A stretch of DNA of 22,401 nucleotides, taken from positions 1 to 22,401 of the IMG/VR virus record IMGVR_UViG_3300008339_000549, one strand, 5' to 3'. The translations under genes were made by a program, and so were the position numbers. Within the stretch, counting starts at the first letter, position 1; every line of letters begins with the position of its first letter. The notes below the pieces were generated by a model, which worked only from the letters and a program-made list of their open reading frames with translations, had not been told where the DNA came from and ran no database searches. Source of the DNA: a virus. This document shows positions 15,911 through 22,249 of the stretch, piece after piece.

Positions 15911-16422
15911 ACAACGCATTTGCAATTACCGCCAAGATTGTTTCTCTTATCATTGGCATGAGTTTTACGGTACAAACTTATTTCATTTATAAGCACTTTT
16001 TTCCAACTGAGCCTATTACGGTTGCGCCAGTTGAAAACAAAGTACAGATAGGGGCTTTAGCAGGTAATCGCAATCTAGCGTTTGGAGTTAAAAACATATT
16101 AGAAGAATATCTTGTCGTAAAGGATTACGATTTAGGCGATGGATCGGATAAGGTGCTAAAGGTAGAAATCCTTTATTTAGATGTTTATAAGCGTGAGGCT
16201 AACCTATCTATCTTTCACGGTGCAACTGAGGCGGTTGTAATTCGATTAAGAGGCACGTTATACAACAAGGGTAAGGTAGTAAGCAAGGCAATAGTAGAAG
16301 AGCAAGCAGAGGAGGTATCTATGTCTACATTGCTAATTGATGAAGGCGGACAATTTAATCAGCAAAATCTTTCAAGTGCCTTAAAAAAATCGTGTAACTC
16401 CTTAATCAATAAATTGCTTTGA
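15907..16422 (+). CDS. Membrane-anchored protein with CsgG/curli-assembly-like periplasmic half domain
   Basis: The 171-residue product has one N-terminal membrane segment (about residues 7-30) without a cleavage site, leaving a periplasmic domain. After a Pro-rich linker, the order of elements parallels the exported CsgG-family protein encoded at 18842: a helix NLAFGVKNILEEYL (57-69), strands VLKVEILYLDV (83-93) and AVVIRLRGTLYNKGKVV (109-125), then a final helix NLSSALKKSCNSLINKLL (154-171). This fits a shortened CsgG-like or YajG/LptE-like alpha/beta domain, but sequence identity is low. It opens the envelope cassette, overlapping both neighbours by four bases. Confidence 0.45.
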   Translation: MNNAFAITAKIVSLIIGMSFTVQTYFIYKHFFPTEPITVAPVENKVQIGALAGNRNLAFGVKNILEEYLVVKDYDLGDGSDKVLKVEILYLDVYKREANLSIFHGATEAVVIRLRGTLYNKGKVVSKAIVEEQAEEVSMSTLLIDEGGQFNQQNLSSALKKSCNSLINKLL

Positions 16423-18185
16423 AAAATCTTCTCGCCTTTGCCTTTTGCTTAATTAGCCTTTCAGCTAATAGCCAAACCATAAAGTTGTATTTCCAAAACG
16501 ATTCAACGAATCTAAACGTAAATGGCAATGTAATTAATAAGGGCGATTTATTTGATGTCGTTGTATTTGCGGACGGCAATGGTAATACATCATCACGCTC
16601 TTTGTATTTTGATTTCGAATTTCAAAACACGGCATTTGATTTTGTATCTATAAATCATACTGGCACAATGGGCAACGGTGGTATTATTCCAGCAGGCTCA
16701 CAAGTAAGCCAATCACATTTCTTATATCCGGGTTATTCATTTAATAAAACCACATCTAACAGTACAATCAACGGCAACACAAACTACAACTTTGCTCAAT
16801 ATACTTTTACGCAAGGAGGCCCAAAAACAATCCTGCGTTACTATCTAAACTGGGCAGTTACGCAAGGCGGTTTAGGCAAAGATAGATTAGTAGTAATGCG
16901 CTTTAGATTAAAAGCTACCGCTCAAGGCTTTGCGTGGAATCCAATCTTAATGAACTTCGGAGCAAGCTTTAATCAAAACGGCTCGAATGGTTCAACGGAA
17001 ATGACAACTCCATTGACTAACGTTATTCTTTTAGATCCTACGGCTTCCAAATATGTCACGGCTACGTTAGACAATAACACAAACATTGATGCGCTTACAC
17101 TCAATCGTGTAGTGTTTGAGGATACGCTAAGAAAAACAATGTATAAAGTGGATGCTTTAGGTAATGGAACAATTCCAATCGATCAAACTCAGCTAAAACC
17201 GAACACGGTTTATAGGGTTTATAATAGTGTAAACGCTGATAGTTACCTAGATTTACACGCAGCAGCGGTAACGGTGTCAGATTATACAACCGCACAAGCT
17301 GAGTTTAATAGTCAAAACCTAGATGGCACATTTAAAGGGCAATCAATTATAACTGGCGCAGGCTATTACGCATCGGATATTAACAAAAACAAAAAGTTTG
17401 ATGGGGGCGATGTGGTCAGGATATTCTCGCAAGCGGTAGGAGTTGATGCTATTGTTAGTCTACCTTCTAATTATGTAGCAAGCACAGATATGTATATACC
17501 AGTTGCAACGTTTACTGATTCAACTTTTAACGAATTAAGCGCATCTAATTGGAAGGATGCAAACAATGTTGTCTATTTTAAAACATCAGAGATAGGGAAA
17601 AACCTACCTTTAAAACTTAAATACGTTTTAGAAGGGGATATAAACCGTTCACATTCATCGCAGGTTATGATTGGAAGTGAGATAGCAACAAACGCAGTAC
17701 CTTCTTTACGTAAAAATCTAGGCTCGCCTCAAGCTAATTTGCTAATCAATACTAAGCAACCTATACAATCAATAAACGTAAACATTAAAAGCCAAGTAAT
17801 TCAAGGCAATAGCATTGAAGTTCCTGTTGCGCTTGACACTAAATCCCTTGCCGTTTCTGCGCTTCAATTTGAGTTTGAATATGATGCTACCAAATTAAAA
17901 TTTGAGAGCCTTACAAACGAATTGCCGAACACTTGGTACACGTTTGTGAATAACAAAGAGGGCAAGATTAAATTCGGATCGATTGACAAGGATGTTAAGA
18001 ATCCTATTACTGGGGTTTTAACACCTTTTAAATTAAGGTTTAGCTCAATTAATAACGGAAACGACTTAAATACGTTTATTAAAGTGAGTCCAGTTATGGA
18101 TGCCAGCTCTAAAACTGGCTACCAATTAGGCATAAATCTTAATACTGAATCAATTAGATTGCTAGGAATTAATTTATTTCAATGA
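16419..18185 (+). CDS. Secreted protein with two cohesin-like domains and a dockerin-like calcium loop
   Basis: The start is TTG at 16419, overlapping the upstream TGA. It gives a complete signal peptide, MKNLLAFAFCLISLSANSQ, whereas no in-frame ATG is near, so the rare start is well supported. The 588-residue product has an N-terminal beta domain (about 25-205) resembling a cohesin. At 320-331 it has DINKNKKFDGGD, which fits an EF-hand/dockerin calcium loop with acidic or Asn residues at positions 1, 3, 5, 9 and 12. A C-terminal cohesin-like domain spans about 450-588 (IEVPVALDT, ALQFEFEYDATKLKFE). Cohesins and dockerins bind each other to assemble surface complexes. It is probably exported and calcium-stabilised. 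I see no clear T9SS sorting domain. Confidence 0.65.
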   Translation: MKNLLAFAFCLISLSANSQTIKLYFQNDSTNLNVNGNVINKGDLFDVVVFADGNGNTSSRSLYFDFEFQNTAFDFVSINHTGTMGNGGIIPAGSQVSQSHFLYPGYSFNKTTSNSTINGNTNYNFAQYTFTQGGPKTILRYYLNWAVTQGGLGKDRLVVMRFRLKATAQGFAWNPILMNFGASFNQNGSNGSTEMTTPLTNVILLDPTASKYVTATLDNNTNIDALTLNRVVFEDTLRKTMYKVDALGNGTIPIDQTQLKPNTVYRVYNSVNADSYLDLHAAAVTVSDYTTAQAEFNSQNLDGTFKGQSIITGAGYYASDINKNKKFDGGDVVRIFSQAVGVDAIVSLPSNYVASTDMYIPVATFTDSTFNELSASNWKDANNVVYFKTSEIGKNLPLKLKYVLEGDINRSHSSQVMIGSEIATNAVPSLRKNLGSPQANLLINTKQPIQSINVNIKSQVIQGNSIEVPVALDTKSLAVSALQFEFEYDATKLKFESLTNELPNTWYTFVNNKEGKIKFGSIDKDVKNPITGVLTPFKLRFSSINNGNDLNTFIKVSPVMDASSKTGYQLGINLNTESIRLLGINLFQ

Positions 18186-18538
18186 GAAATTTAATAATCT
18201 TCACGGTTTTGCTGGTGTTTGCATCTTGTACTGAGCCACAAATCGTGGTTATTGAGCCGATCGGACTAGGAGAAAACCCTCAAGTGAATGCAATTATCGG
18301 TTATTCGGTAGTAAATAACACGGCACACGTTAAAGCAAAGACAACAATCGGTGCTAAATACTCTCTACAATTGTCTAAACTAGGACAATCTGAGCCTATA
18401 AAAGCGCAAGGATTTACGGCAACTGCTGAAGAATCTAACCTTGTAATTAGTTTTGATAAAACGGAAGCAGGCATTTACGATTTAATTTTACTAGACATAA
18501 GCGGAAACGCATCTAAATTACCCATAAACATCAAATAA
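18182..18538 (+). CDS. Predicted small lipoprotein of the envelope cassette
   Basis: The 118-residue product has a short signal peptide ending LLVFASC, with C16 as the candidate lipidated cysteine. The -3 residue is Phe, slightly off the usual Leu/Val. The mature part is a beta-rich Ig-like segment with alternating polar and hydrophobic residues, ending LILLDISGNASKLPINIK. No acidic surface-export signal follows the cysteine clearly, so it may stay on the periplasmic face of the outer membrane. It overlaps the cohesin-like gene by four bases. It might anchor the secreted protein or partner the CsgG-like protein; this is inference from location. Confidence 0.6.
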   Translation: MRNLIIFTVLLVFASCTEPQIVVIEPIGLGENPQVNAIIGYSVVNNTAHVKAKTTIGAKYSLQLSKLGQSEPIKAQGFTATAEESNLVISFDKTEAGIYDLILLDISGNASKLPINIK

Positions 18539-18539
18539 A

Positions 18540-18848
18540 ATGGCAGAAGAACAAGAAGGCGGAGGCTCATTAAAGAGCATCCTTATCGGATTAGCAAGCA
18601 CAATCGCACTAGGTGTAGGCGGATTTGTTACAAAACAATTAACAGGCGAAGAAGAGGCAAGCCCAGCACCTGCATCGGTGTCAGCTCCTGCACCTGTTAT
18701 TAACATTACAACAAACAATACTCAGCAACAAAAGCAAGCATCAGGCGGAGGCACAAAGATTGTTGAGCGTGTGGTAGAAAAACCAGCAAAAGAAAAACCA
18801 AAAGCTCCAACGGCTAAAGAAGAATTAGAGAAAGCTCCACAATGGTAA
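18540..18848 (+). CDS. TM plus Pro/Lys-rich protein, TonB-like in shape
   Basis: The 102-residue product has a short acidic/Gly N-terminus and one membrane segment (about residues 12-30, ILIGLASTIALGVGGFV). A Pro/Ala-rich stretch (about 40-50), an Asn/Gln-rich segment, and a Lys/Pro/Glu-rich end (VERVVEKPAKEKPKAP) follow. This is the outline of a TonB-type energy transducer or periplasm-spanning linker, but it lacks a folded C-terminal TonB domain. It could bridge the inner membrane to the outer-membrane partners encoded next to it. It starts one base after the lipoprotein stop and overlaps the CsgG-family gene by seven bases. Confidence 0.5.
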   Translation: MAEEQEGGGSLKSILIGLASTIALGVGGFVTKQLTGEEEASPAPASVSAPAPVINITTNNTQQQKQASGGGTKIVERVVEKPAKEKPKAPTAKEELEKAPQW

Positions 18849-19549
18849 AATGGACTATTTGCTTATTGCTCTTGTCGTTGTCTTGCTTTGGGCAGATAGC
18901 TTCGACAAAGACTGAAAGCTACACGGCATCCTTTGAGAAGAAGATAAACATCGATTCTTTAATGGATTATGATGGGCCTAAAATCCCTATTCAATTACTC
19001 TCGCTTGGTATAAGTGAAGAAGTGTACGCATCCTATCCAGAGCTAAAAGATAAGCGTGTCGGGCTTGGTGTAACTAACATTGTTGTTGAGTTCCTAGAAG
19101 AAACTAATCGCTTTACATTTACTGAAGATAAGGCAGAGATTAAGAATAGAATGGTTAAGCAATTCCAAGCAAGCCAGTCGGGTATCACAGAAAACAAATT
19201 AGATGGGAGAGGCAAGATAAAGCTCGCACAATACTTTGTTTATATTGAGGTTTATGATTTTAGCGTAAGCGAAGATGAATCAATCAGCTTTAAGGATGGA
19301 GTAAAGCAAACCGTAGTTACAAGATTAGGCTTGCAGGTTAAGTTTGTGAATGCTGAAACAGGCGAATACTTTACAGGCTCAGGGCTAGGCGAAGCAAAGA
19401 CAACAAGAGAGGCTACGCTCATGAACGATGGCAACTTTGCAGAGATTAAATTCAACCAATCAACAATCGGAAGCACCACAAAGAAAGCATTAGAAAACGC
19501 ATCTGCTAAAATCATTGTTCGAATGATTAAGAAAAAGCTATTCAAATGA
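18842..19549 (+). CDS. Exported CsgG-family (curli-type secretion channel) protein
   Basis: The 235-residue product has an N-terminal signal peptide (MVKWTICLLLLSLSCFGQ). Cys15 lies near the cleavage site, but the -3 position does not fit a standard lipobox, so cleavage by signal peptidase I after G17 is also possible. The mature part follows CsgG-like order: helix GLGVTNIVVEFLEETNRF (74-91) before an acidic segment, strands AQYFVYIEVYDF (129-140) and RLGLQVKFVNAETGEYFTGS (161-180), and a final helix STIGSTTKKALENASAKII (207-225). The 'V-x-x-ETGE' strand turn is typical of the family. CsgG forms a nonameric outer-membrane channel for curli export; whether this shorter version forms a pore is unknown. 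Confidence 0.6.
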   Translation: MVKWTICLLLLSLSCFGQIASTKTESYTASFEKKINIDSLMDYDGPKIPIQLLSLGISEEVYASYPELKDKRVGLGVTNIVVEFLEETNRFTFTEDKAEIKNRMVKQFQASQSGITENKLDGRGKIKLAQYFVYIEVYDFSVSEDESISFKDGVKQTVVTRLGLQVKFVNAETGEYFTGSGLGEAKTTREATLMNDGNFAEIKFNQSTIGSTTKKALENASAKIIVRMIKKKLFK

Positions 19550-20748
19550 AATGGCTTGCCGTGTTGTTTACATTTGTAACTGCTACGGCTTCGGCTCAAG
19601 TATTAACTCAAACCTTTATCGATCCTTGCTCTGGGCAGGTAACGGTTGTAACCGTTCCGCTCGCTAACGGTAGAACAACAATCATTTATCGTGGTAGGTT
19701 TAGAACGGTAACGGCTAACGATATTACATCGGGAGAACTACAAGCGTGGATAAATAATTTAACGGTAAACTTTCCGTGTCCACAAGCGCAGGTTGCAGTC
19801 CAACAAACGGTCACTAATGCCGTACAACAAGCGGTTGCACAAGCCACATCACAAGCAACAAGTCAGGCTACAAGTCAAGCGGCGAGCTCAGCAGTCGCTG
19901 CATCCGTATCGGTAGCACCGCCTCCGCCTGCACCTGCACCTGCATCTGCTCCTGCATCAAGTTCATCTTCTTCTACACCACAAGCCGAATCTAAAAGTGA
20001 AACTAAAACTGAATCATCTGAAACTAAGGCGGAGTCTAAAAGTGAAGAGAAGAGCGAATCGAAAAGTGAAAGCAAATCTGAAAAGAAATCTTCGGCTAAG
20101 AGCCAAGCTAAAGTTAATCCGATTATTTATTCATCTGATTTTACGGTTGCCCCTTCTACTGATGTTTTACAGATCATTGCTTCCGTTGGTTTTAGTCAGT
20201 CTAGTTTAATGGGCAATAGCTCGTGGGGTGTTAGCTCTATGATATGGAGCACGTTTGACCAGTTTGCATTGTCAGGCAGATACACGAAAATGAACTTTGT
20301 AGAAGGCAAGCTACAATCAATTTCAAATTATGGCCTTACAGGGGTTTATTTAGGCGGAAGTGTGCTAGGCTTTGGCACGGCTGCATATATCCTACCTATG
20401 GGCAAATATGGGGTATCAGGTGCGAACTATACTTTCTCGGTTGCAGGTGCGGATGTAGGGCTTAATTTATCTAATAACATATTGCTATTTTATACAATAC
20501 CAATTAAAGTTAATAAGCGTTTGACTATATCGCCTGATGTTTACATTTCGGGATCATCAACCGGCTATCTAACCAATCAAAAGCTATTTATTATTTCGGA
20601 TGATGTAGGCTTTTTAACTGGCGCATCGTTTGATTTTGCGCTTACAAAACGCTTTAAATTTAACTTTGCACTCAAGACTGGCTTTAACACGAATCCGCAA
20701 GTGCCTATAAATTATCTTGGAATGATAGGAACTAAAGTAAATTTATAA
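19546..20748 (+). CDS. Outer-membrane beta-barrel candidate with low-complexity periplasmic/surface linker
   Basis: The 400-residue product has a signal peptide (residues 1-18, MKWLAVLFTFVTATASAQ). A ~75-residue N-terminal domain ends with FPCPQAQVAVQQTV. A Gln/Ala/Thr/Ser repeat follows (about 85-115, QATSQATSQATSQ), then a Pro/Ala run (about 122-138) and a Ser/Lys/Glu repeat (about 146-190). From about 195 to 400 alternating aromatic/Gly strands resemble an eight- to ten-strand outer-membrane barrel. It is the last gene of the cassette and ends 60 bases before a strong terminator. It could be a surface anchor or pore. The C-terminal residue is Leu rather than the usual Phe, so a barrel is likely but unproven. 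Confidence 0.55.
   Translation: MKWLAVLFTFVTATASAQVLTQTFIDPCSGQVTVVTVPLANGRTTIIYRGRFRTVTANDITSGELQAWINNLTVNFPCPQAQVAVQQTVTNAVQQAVAQATSQATSQATSQAASSAVAASVSVAPPPPAPAPASAPASSSSSSTPQAESKSETKTESSETKAESKSEEKSESKSESKSEKKSSAKSQAKVNPIIYSSDFTVAPSTDVLQIIASVGFSQSSLMGNSSWGVSSMIWSTFDQFALSGRYTKMNFVEGKLQSISNYGLTGVYLGGSVLGFGTAAYILPMGKYGVSGANYTFSVAGADVGLNLSNNILLFYTIPIKVNKRLTISPDVYISGSSTGYLTNQKLFIISDDVGFLTGASFDFALTKRFKFNFALKTGFNTNPQVPINYLGMIGTKVNL
19840..20115 (+). repeat. Low-complexity coding repeat
   Basis: This stretch encodes a tandem QATS unit (about residues 99-113), a Pro/Ala run, and a Ser-Lys-Glu repeat (about 146-190, units such as SKSE and KTES). It contains related short DNA repeats such as 'tctaaaagtgaa', which could vary by slippage. 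Confidence 0.7.
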
Positions 20749-20807
20749 TTACTTTTGTGAGGTTAATGATTTTTTTCATAAATGTAGGTTTAGAACATAC
20801 AATCGAA

Positions 20808-20838
20808 AGGCTTGAGGTATTGCTTCAAGTCTTTTTTA
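20808..20838 (+). terminator. Strong intrinsic terminator ending the late operon
   Basis: AGGCTTGAGG (20808-20817) pairs with CTTCAAGTCT (20823-20832) over ten base pairs with two G-U wobbles and loop TATTG. A run of six T starts at 20832. It lies 60 bases after the barrel gene and 53 bases before the next -7 box, so it separates the late and early units. Confidence 0.85.
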
Positions 20839-20847
20839 TTACCTTAT

Positions 20848-20928
20848 AAAAAAAGATTAAAAAAGATTTTTTTATTTCAAATGTTTTTTGTATCTTTGAA
20901 TTACAATAGCAACGAAGCTATTCTAAAC
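20848..20928 (+). repeat. Promoter-leader repeat, copy 1
   Basis: An A-rich track with gattaaaaaagatttttt is followed by a T-rich spacer, the -7 box, ATAGC-AACGAA-GCTAT and ctaaac. The same order recurs at 21143-21223 with only scattered changes. Both copies end shortly before an early gene start. Confidence 0.85.
20891..20922 (+). promoter_or_regulatory. Early promoter 1 with transcript-start hairpin
   Basis: TATCTTTG (20891-20898) exactly fits the Bacteroidetes -7 element TAnnTTTG. The expected -33 position is T-rich rather than a clear TTTG. AATAGC (20905-20910) and GCTATT (20917-20922) then form a 6-bp hairpin around AACGAA. The transcript would start near 20904, putting the hairpin at its 5' end. 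Confidence 0.65.
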
Positions 20929-20939
20929 CAACCCAAAAA

Positions 20940-21128
20940 ATGGAAATAGACGTATCAAAAGCAACCAAGCTTAGTAGACAAAAAGAGCTAAATATGCTAA
21001 ACAAGCTAAATGGCATTAAGCAAACACAAAAAGAATTAAAAGCATTGTCGTTAATTACATTAAACAAATTGATCAATGAAGGTTACGACAAAGCCTACGG
21101 TAAACAAATTGTAGGCAAGTGGCTTTAA
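20940..21128 (+). CDS. First early gene, small helical protein of unknown function
   Basis: The 62-residue product begins MEIDVSKATKLSRQKELNML and is Lys/Leu-rich and helical, with two similar helices (LNMLNKLNGIKQ and KALSLITLNKLINEG). It is soluble and carries no motif that I recognise. It is the only gene between the two promoter-leader repeats and begins 42 bases after promoter 1. Such first-transcribed small proteins in phages are often host-takeover factors, but nothing in the sequence shows this. Confidence 0.6.
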   Translation: MEIDVSKATKLSRQKELNMLNKLNGIKQTQKELKALSLITLNKLINEGYDKAYGKQIVGKWL

Positions 21129-21142
21129 TATATAATCAATAA

Positions 21143-21223
21143 AAAAAAAGATTAAAAAAGATTTTTTATTACAAATAATAGATAGATATTTGAATCACGA
21201 TAGCAACGGAGCTATTTCTAAAC
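21143..21223 (+). repeat. Promoter-leader repeat, copy 2
   Basis: This repeats copy 1 (20848-20928): an A-rich track with gattaaaaaagatttttta, a spacer, a -7-like box GATATTTG (21185-21192), then gaatcacg and the hairpin ATAGC-AACGGA-GCTAT (21200-21215). The loop differs by one base from copy 1 while the inner stem is unchanged. Confidence 0.85.
21185..21215 (+). promoter_or_regulatory. Early promoter 2 with transcript-start hairpin
   Basis: GATATTTG matches TAnnTTTG except for its first base. The 5-bp hairpin ATAGC/GCTAT lies eight bases downstream. Its position relative to the box matches copy 1, which supports a shared regulatory role. Confidence 0.55.
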
Positions 21224-21234
21224 TACATAAAACA

Positions 21235-21345
21235 ATGAGAGAATCATTAAAAAACCTTGACAAAAACGACATAGCTGGTGCTATTCTTGTATCGGCAGTC
21301 GTGTTCATTACTTACTACATCATTTACTTTATCCAACACATCTAA
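21235..21345 (+). CDS. 36-aa single-pass membrane peptide
   Basis: An ATG 12 bases after repeat copy 2 opens a 36-codon frame. The product MRESLKNLDKNDIAGAILV continues into one membrane helix (about residues 13-33) and ends FIQHI. An acidic/basic N-terminus followed by a single helix suits a small inner-membrane peptide. The next gene starts four bases after its stop. As the first frame after promoter 2 it is probably translated. The function is unknown; superinfection exclusion or membrane-targeted takeover are possibilities only. Confidence 0.5.
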   Translation: MRESLKNLDKNDIAGAILVSAVVFITYYIIYFIQHI

Positions 21346-21349
21346 ACCA

Positions 21350-21586
21350 ATGGAAGATTTATTTAAAAAAGTCGAGATGCTTTTATCAGATACTGGCATC
21401 AGCTCTAAAAAATTCTGGAGTATTCACGTAGGAATATCGCAAAATAGCATAACGATGTTTGCATATTACGATTCAGCATTAGCCAAAACGCTTTCGCTAT
21501 CAGCGGAAGGCAAGCTTGAAGAAACTGGATTTATCAAGTTTACTTTTACTCAATACGAAACAGAATTCCAAGTTGTATTATGCTAG
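21350..21586 (+). CDS. Small early protein, unknown function
   Basis: I use the ATG at 21350 (MEDLFKKVEMLLSDTGIS), just after the membrane-peptide stop. A longer in-frame form would overlap that peptide by most of its length. The 78-residue product starts with a helix and continues with alternating strands (FWSIHVGISQNSITMFAYYD), ending ETEFQVVLC. It is a compact alpha/beta protein with no recognised family. The stop overlaps the next gene by seven bases, so it is part of the same early transcript. Confidence 0.6.
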   Translation: MEDLFKKVEMLLSDTGISSKKFWSIHVGISQNSITMFAYYDSALAKTLSLSAEGKLEETGFIKFTFTQYETEFQVVLC

Positions 21587-21765
21587 TTTTAAAAGCGCAG
21601 TTTAAAGATAAAGCTGGATTCTATACAATGACTTGGTCGTATAATTCAGACTTGTGGGAGGCAAAAGATTTGCTTGCTCACGAATGTAAAAAGGAAAATT
21701 CTAAACTAATAAAAATCATTTCCAATGAAAAACTTAATCAAGGCTCTAAGCCAGTTTCAAAATGA
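21580..21765 (+). CDS. Small early protein overlapping the ERF gene
   Basis: The 61-residue product begins MLVLKAQFKDKAGFYTMTWS, with predicted strands then a helix (DLLAHECKKENSKLIKIIS). No family is recognised. Its last 41 bases overlap the start of the ERF gene in another frame. The ERF N-terminus is well supported at 21725, so the overlap is either genuine or the end of this frame is non-essential. The 7-base overlap with the upstream gene supports translation of its start. Confidence 0.5.
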   Translation: MLVLKAQFKDKAGFYTMTWSYNSDLWEAKDLLAHECKKENSKLIKIISNEKLNQGSKPVSK

Positions 21766-22249
21766 ATGCCCGATTATTCACAAAGACACGAAAGGTCACA
21801 ACTATACTTATGCAGATCTTCCACAAATTTTTAATGTTATTAATCCTTTGCTAAACAAGCACAAGCTTTGCTTCACTCAGCTACTTGAAAACGATGGCAT
21901 AAGAACTATCCTATTCCACGTTGAATCTGGCGAGCAACTAGAAAGCTTAACTACGATTCCATTAGTTAAGCTAGGGGCAATGAATGAGTACCAAAGCTAC
22001 GGTAGCGGTGTAACTTACTTTCGCAGATACGCACTAAGTTCAATGCTTGGTTTAGTGACTGACAAGGACACGGATGCAGCAGGCGGAAGCGCACCATTTT
22101 TAGCAAATCTTAGCACTTGGGCAACTGCAATAAATCAAGTAAATACTCAAGAAGAACTTGAAAAGCTATTCTCAGACAAGAAGCATCAGATAGCAGGCAA
22201 TCAAGACATCATAAAATTATTTTCAACTCGTAAACAACAATTAAACTAA
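21725..22249 (+). CDS. ERF-family single-strand annealing recombinase
   Basis: The 174-residue product carries the ERF pattern: an N-terminal ALSQFQNECPIIHKDTKG, then YTYADLPQIFNVINPLL (27-43). The signature GSGVTYFRRYALSSMLGL spans residues 93-110 and DKDTDAAGG follows. ERF proteins anneal complementary single strands during phage recombination and replication. The C-terminal ~50 residues form a short helical tail, and the protein is near the lower end of family length. The stop shares a base with the next ATG (TAATG). This marks the following region as the DNA replication/recombination module. Confidence 0.88.
   Translation: MKNLIKALSQFQNECPIIHKDTKGHNYTYADLPQIFNVINPLLNKHKLCFTQLLENDGIRTILFHVESGEQLESLTTIPLVKLGAMNEYQSYGSGVTYFRRYALSSMLGLVTDKDTDAAGGSAPFLANLSTWATAINQVNTQEELEKLFSDKKHQIAGNQDIIKLFSTRKQQLN

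Noticed and set aside
15804-15992. 62-codon + strand frame in the endolysin/CsgG-like junction
   Set aside because: It overlaps both the 42-aa basic gene and the start of the 15907 gene in a third frame. Its composition is irregular and it has no fitted stop/start junction.
16419-18185. Host-type T9SS cargo or cellulosome gene from a bacterial contig
   Set aside because: It sits in a continuous phage operon with overlapping genes, and no C-terminal sorting domain or bacterial housekeeping gene is present.
20848-21223. CRISPR array or insertion-sequence ends
   Set aside because: There are only two copies, 295 bases apart, with a coding gene between them. They contain promoter boxes and no transposase is present.
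21278-21349. Upstream extension of the 21350 gene
   Set aside because: It would overlap most of the 36-aa membrane peptide. The ATG at 21350, four bases after that peptide's stop, is a better start.
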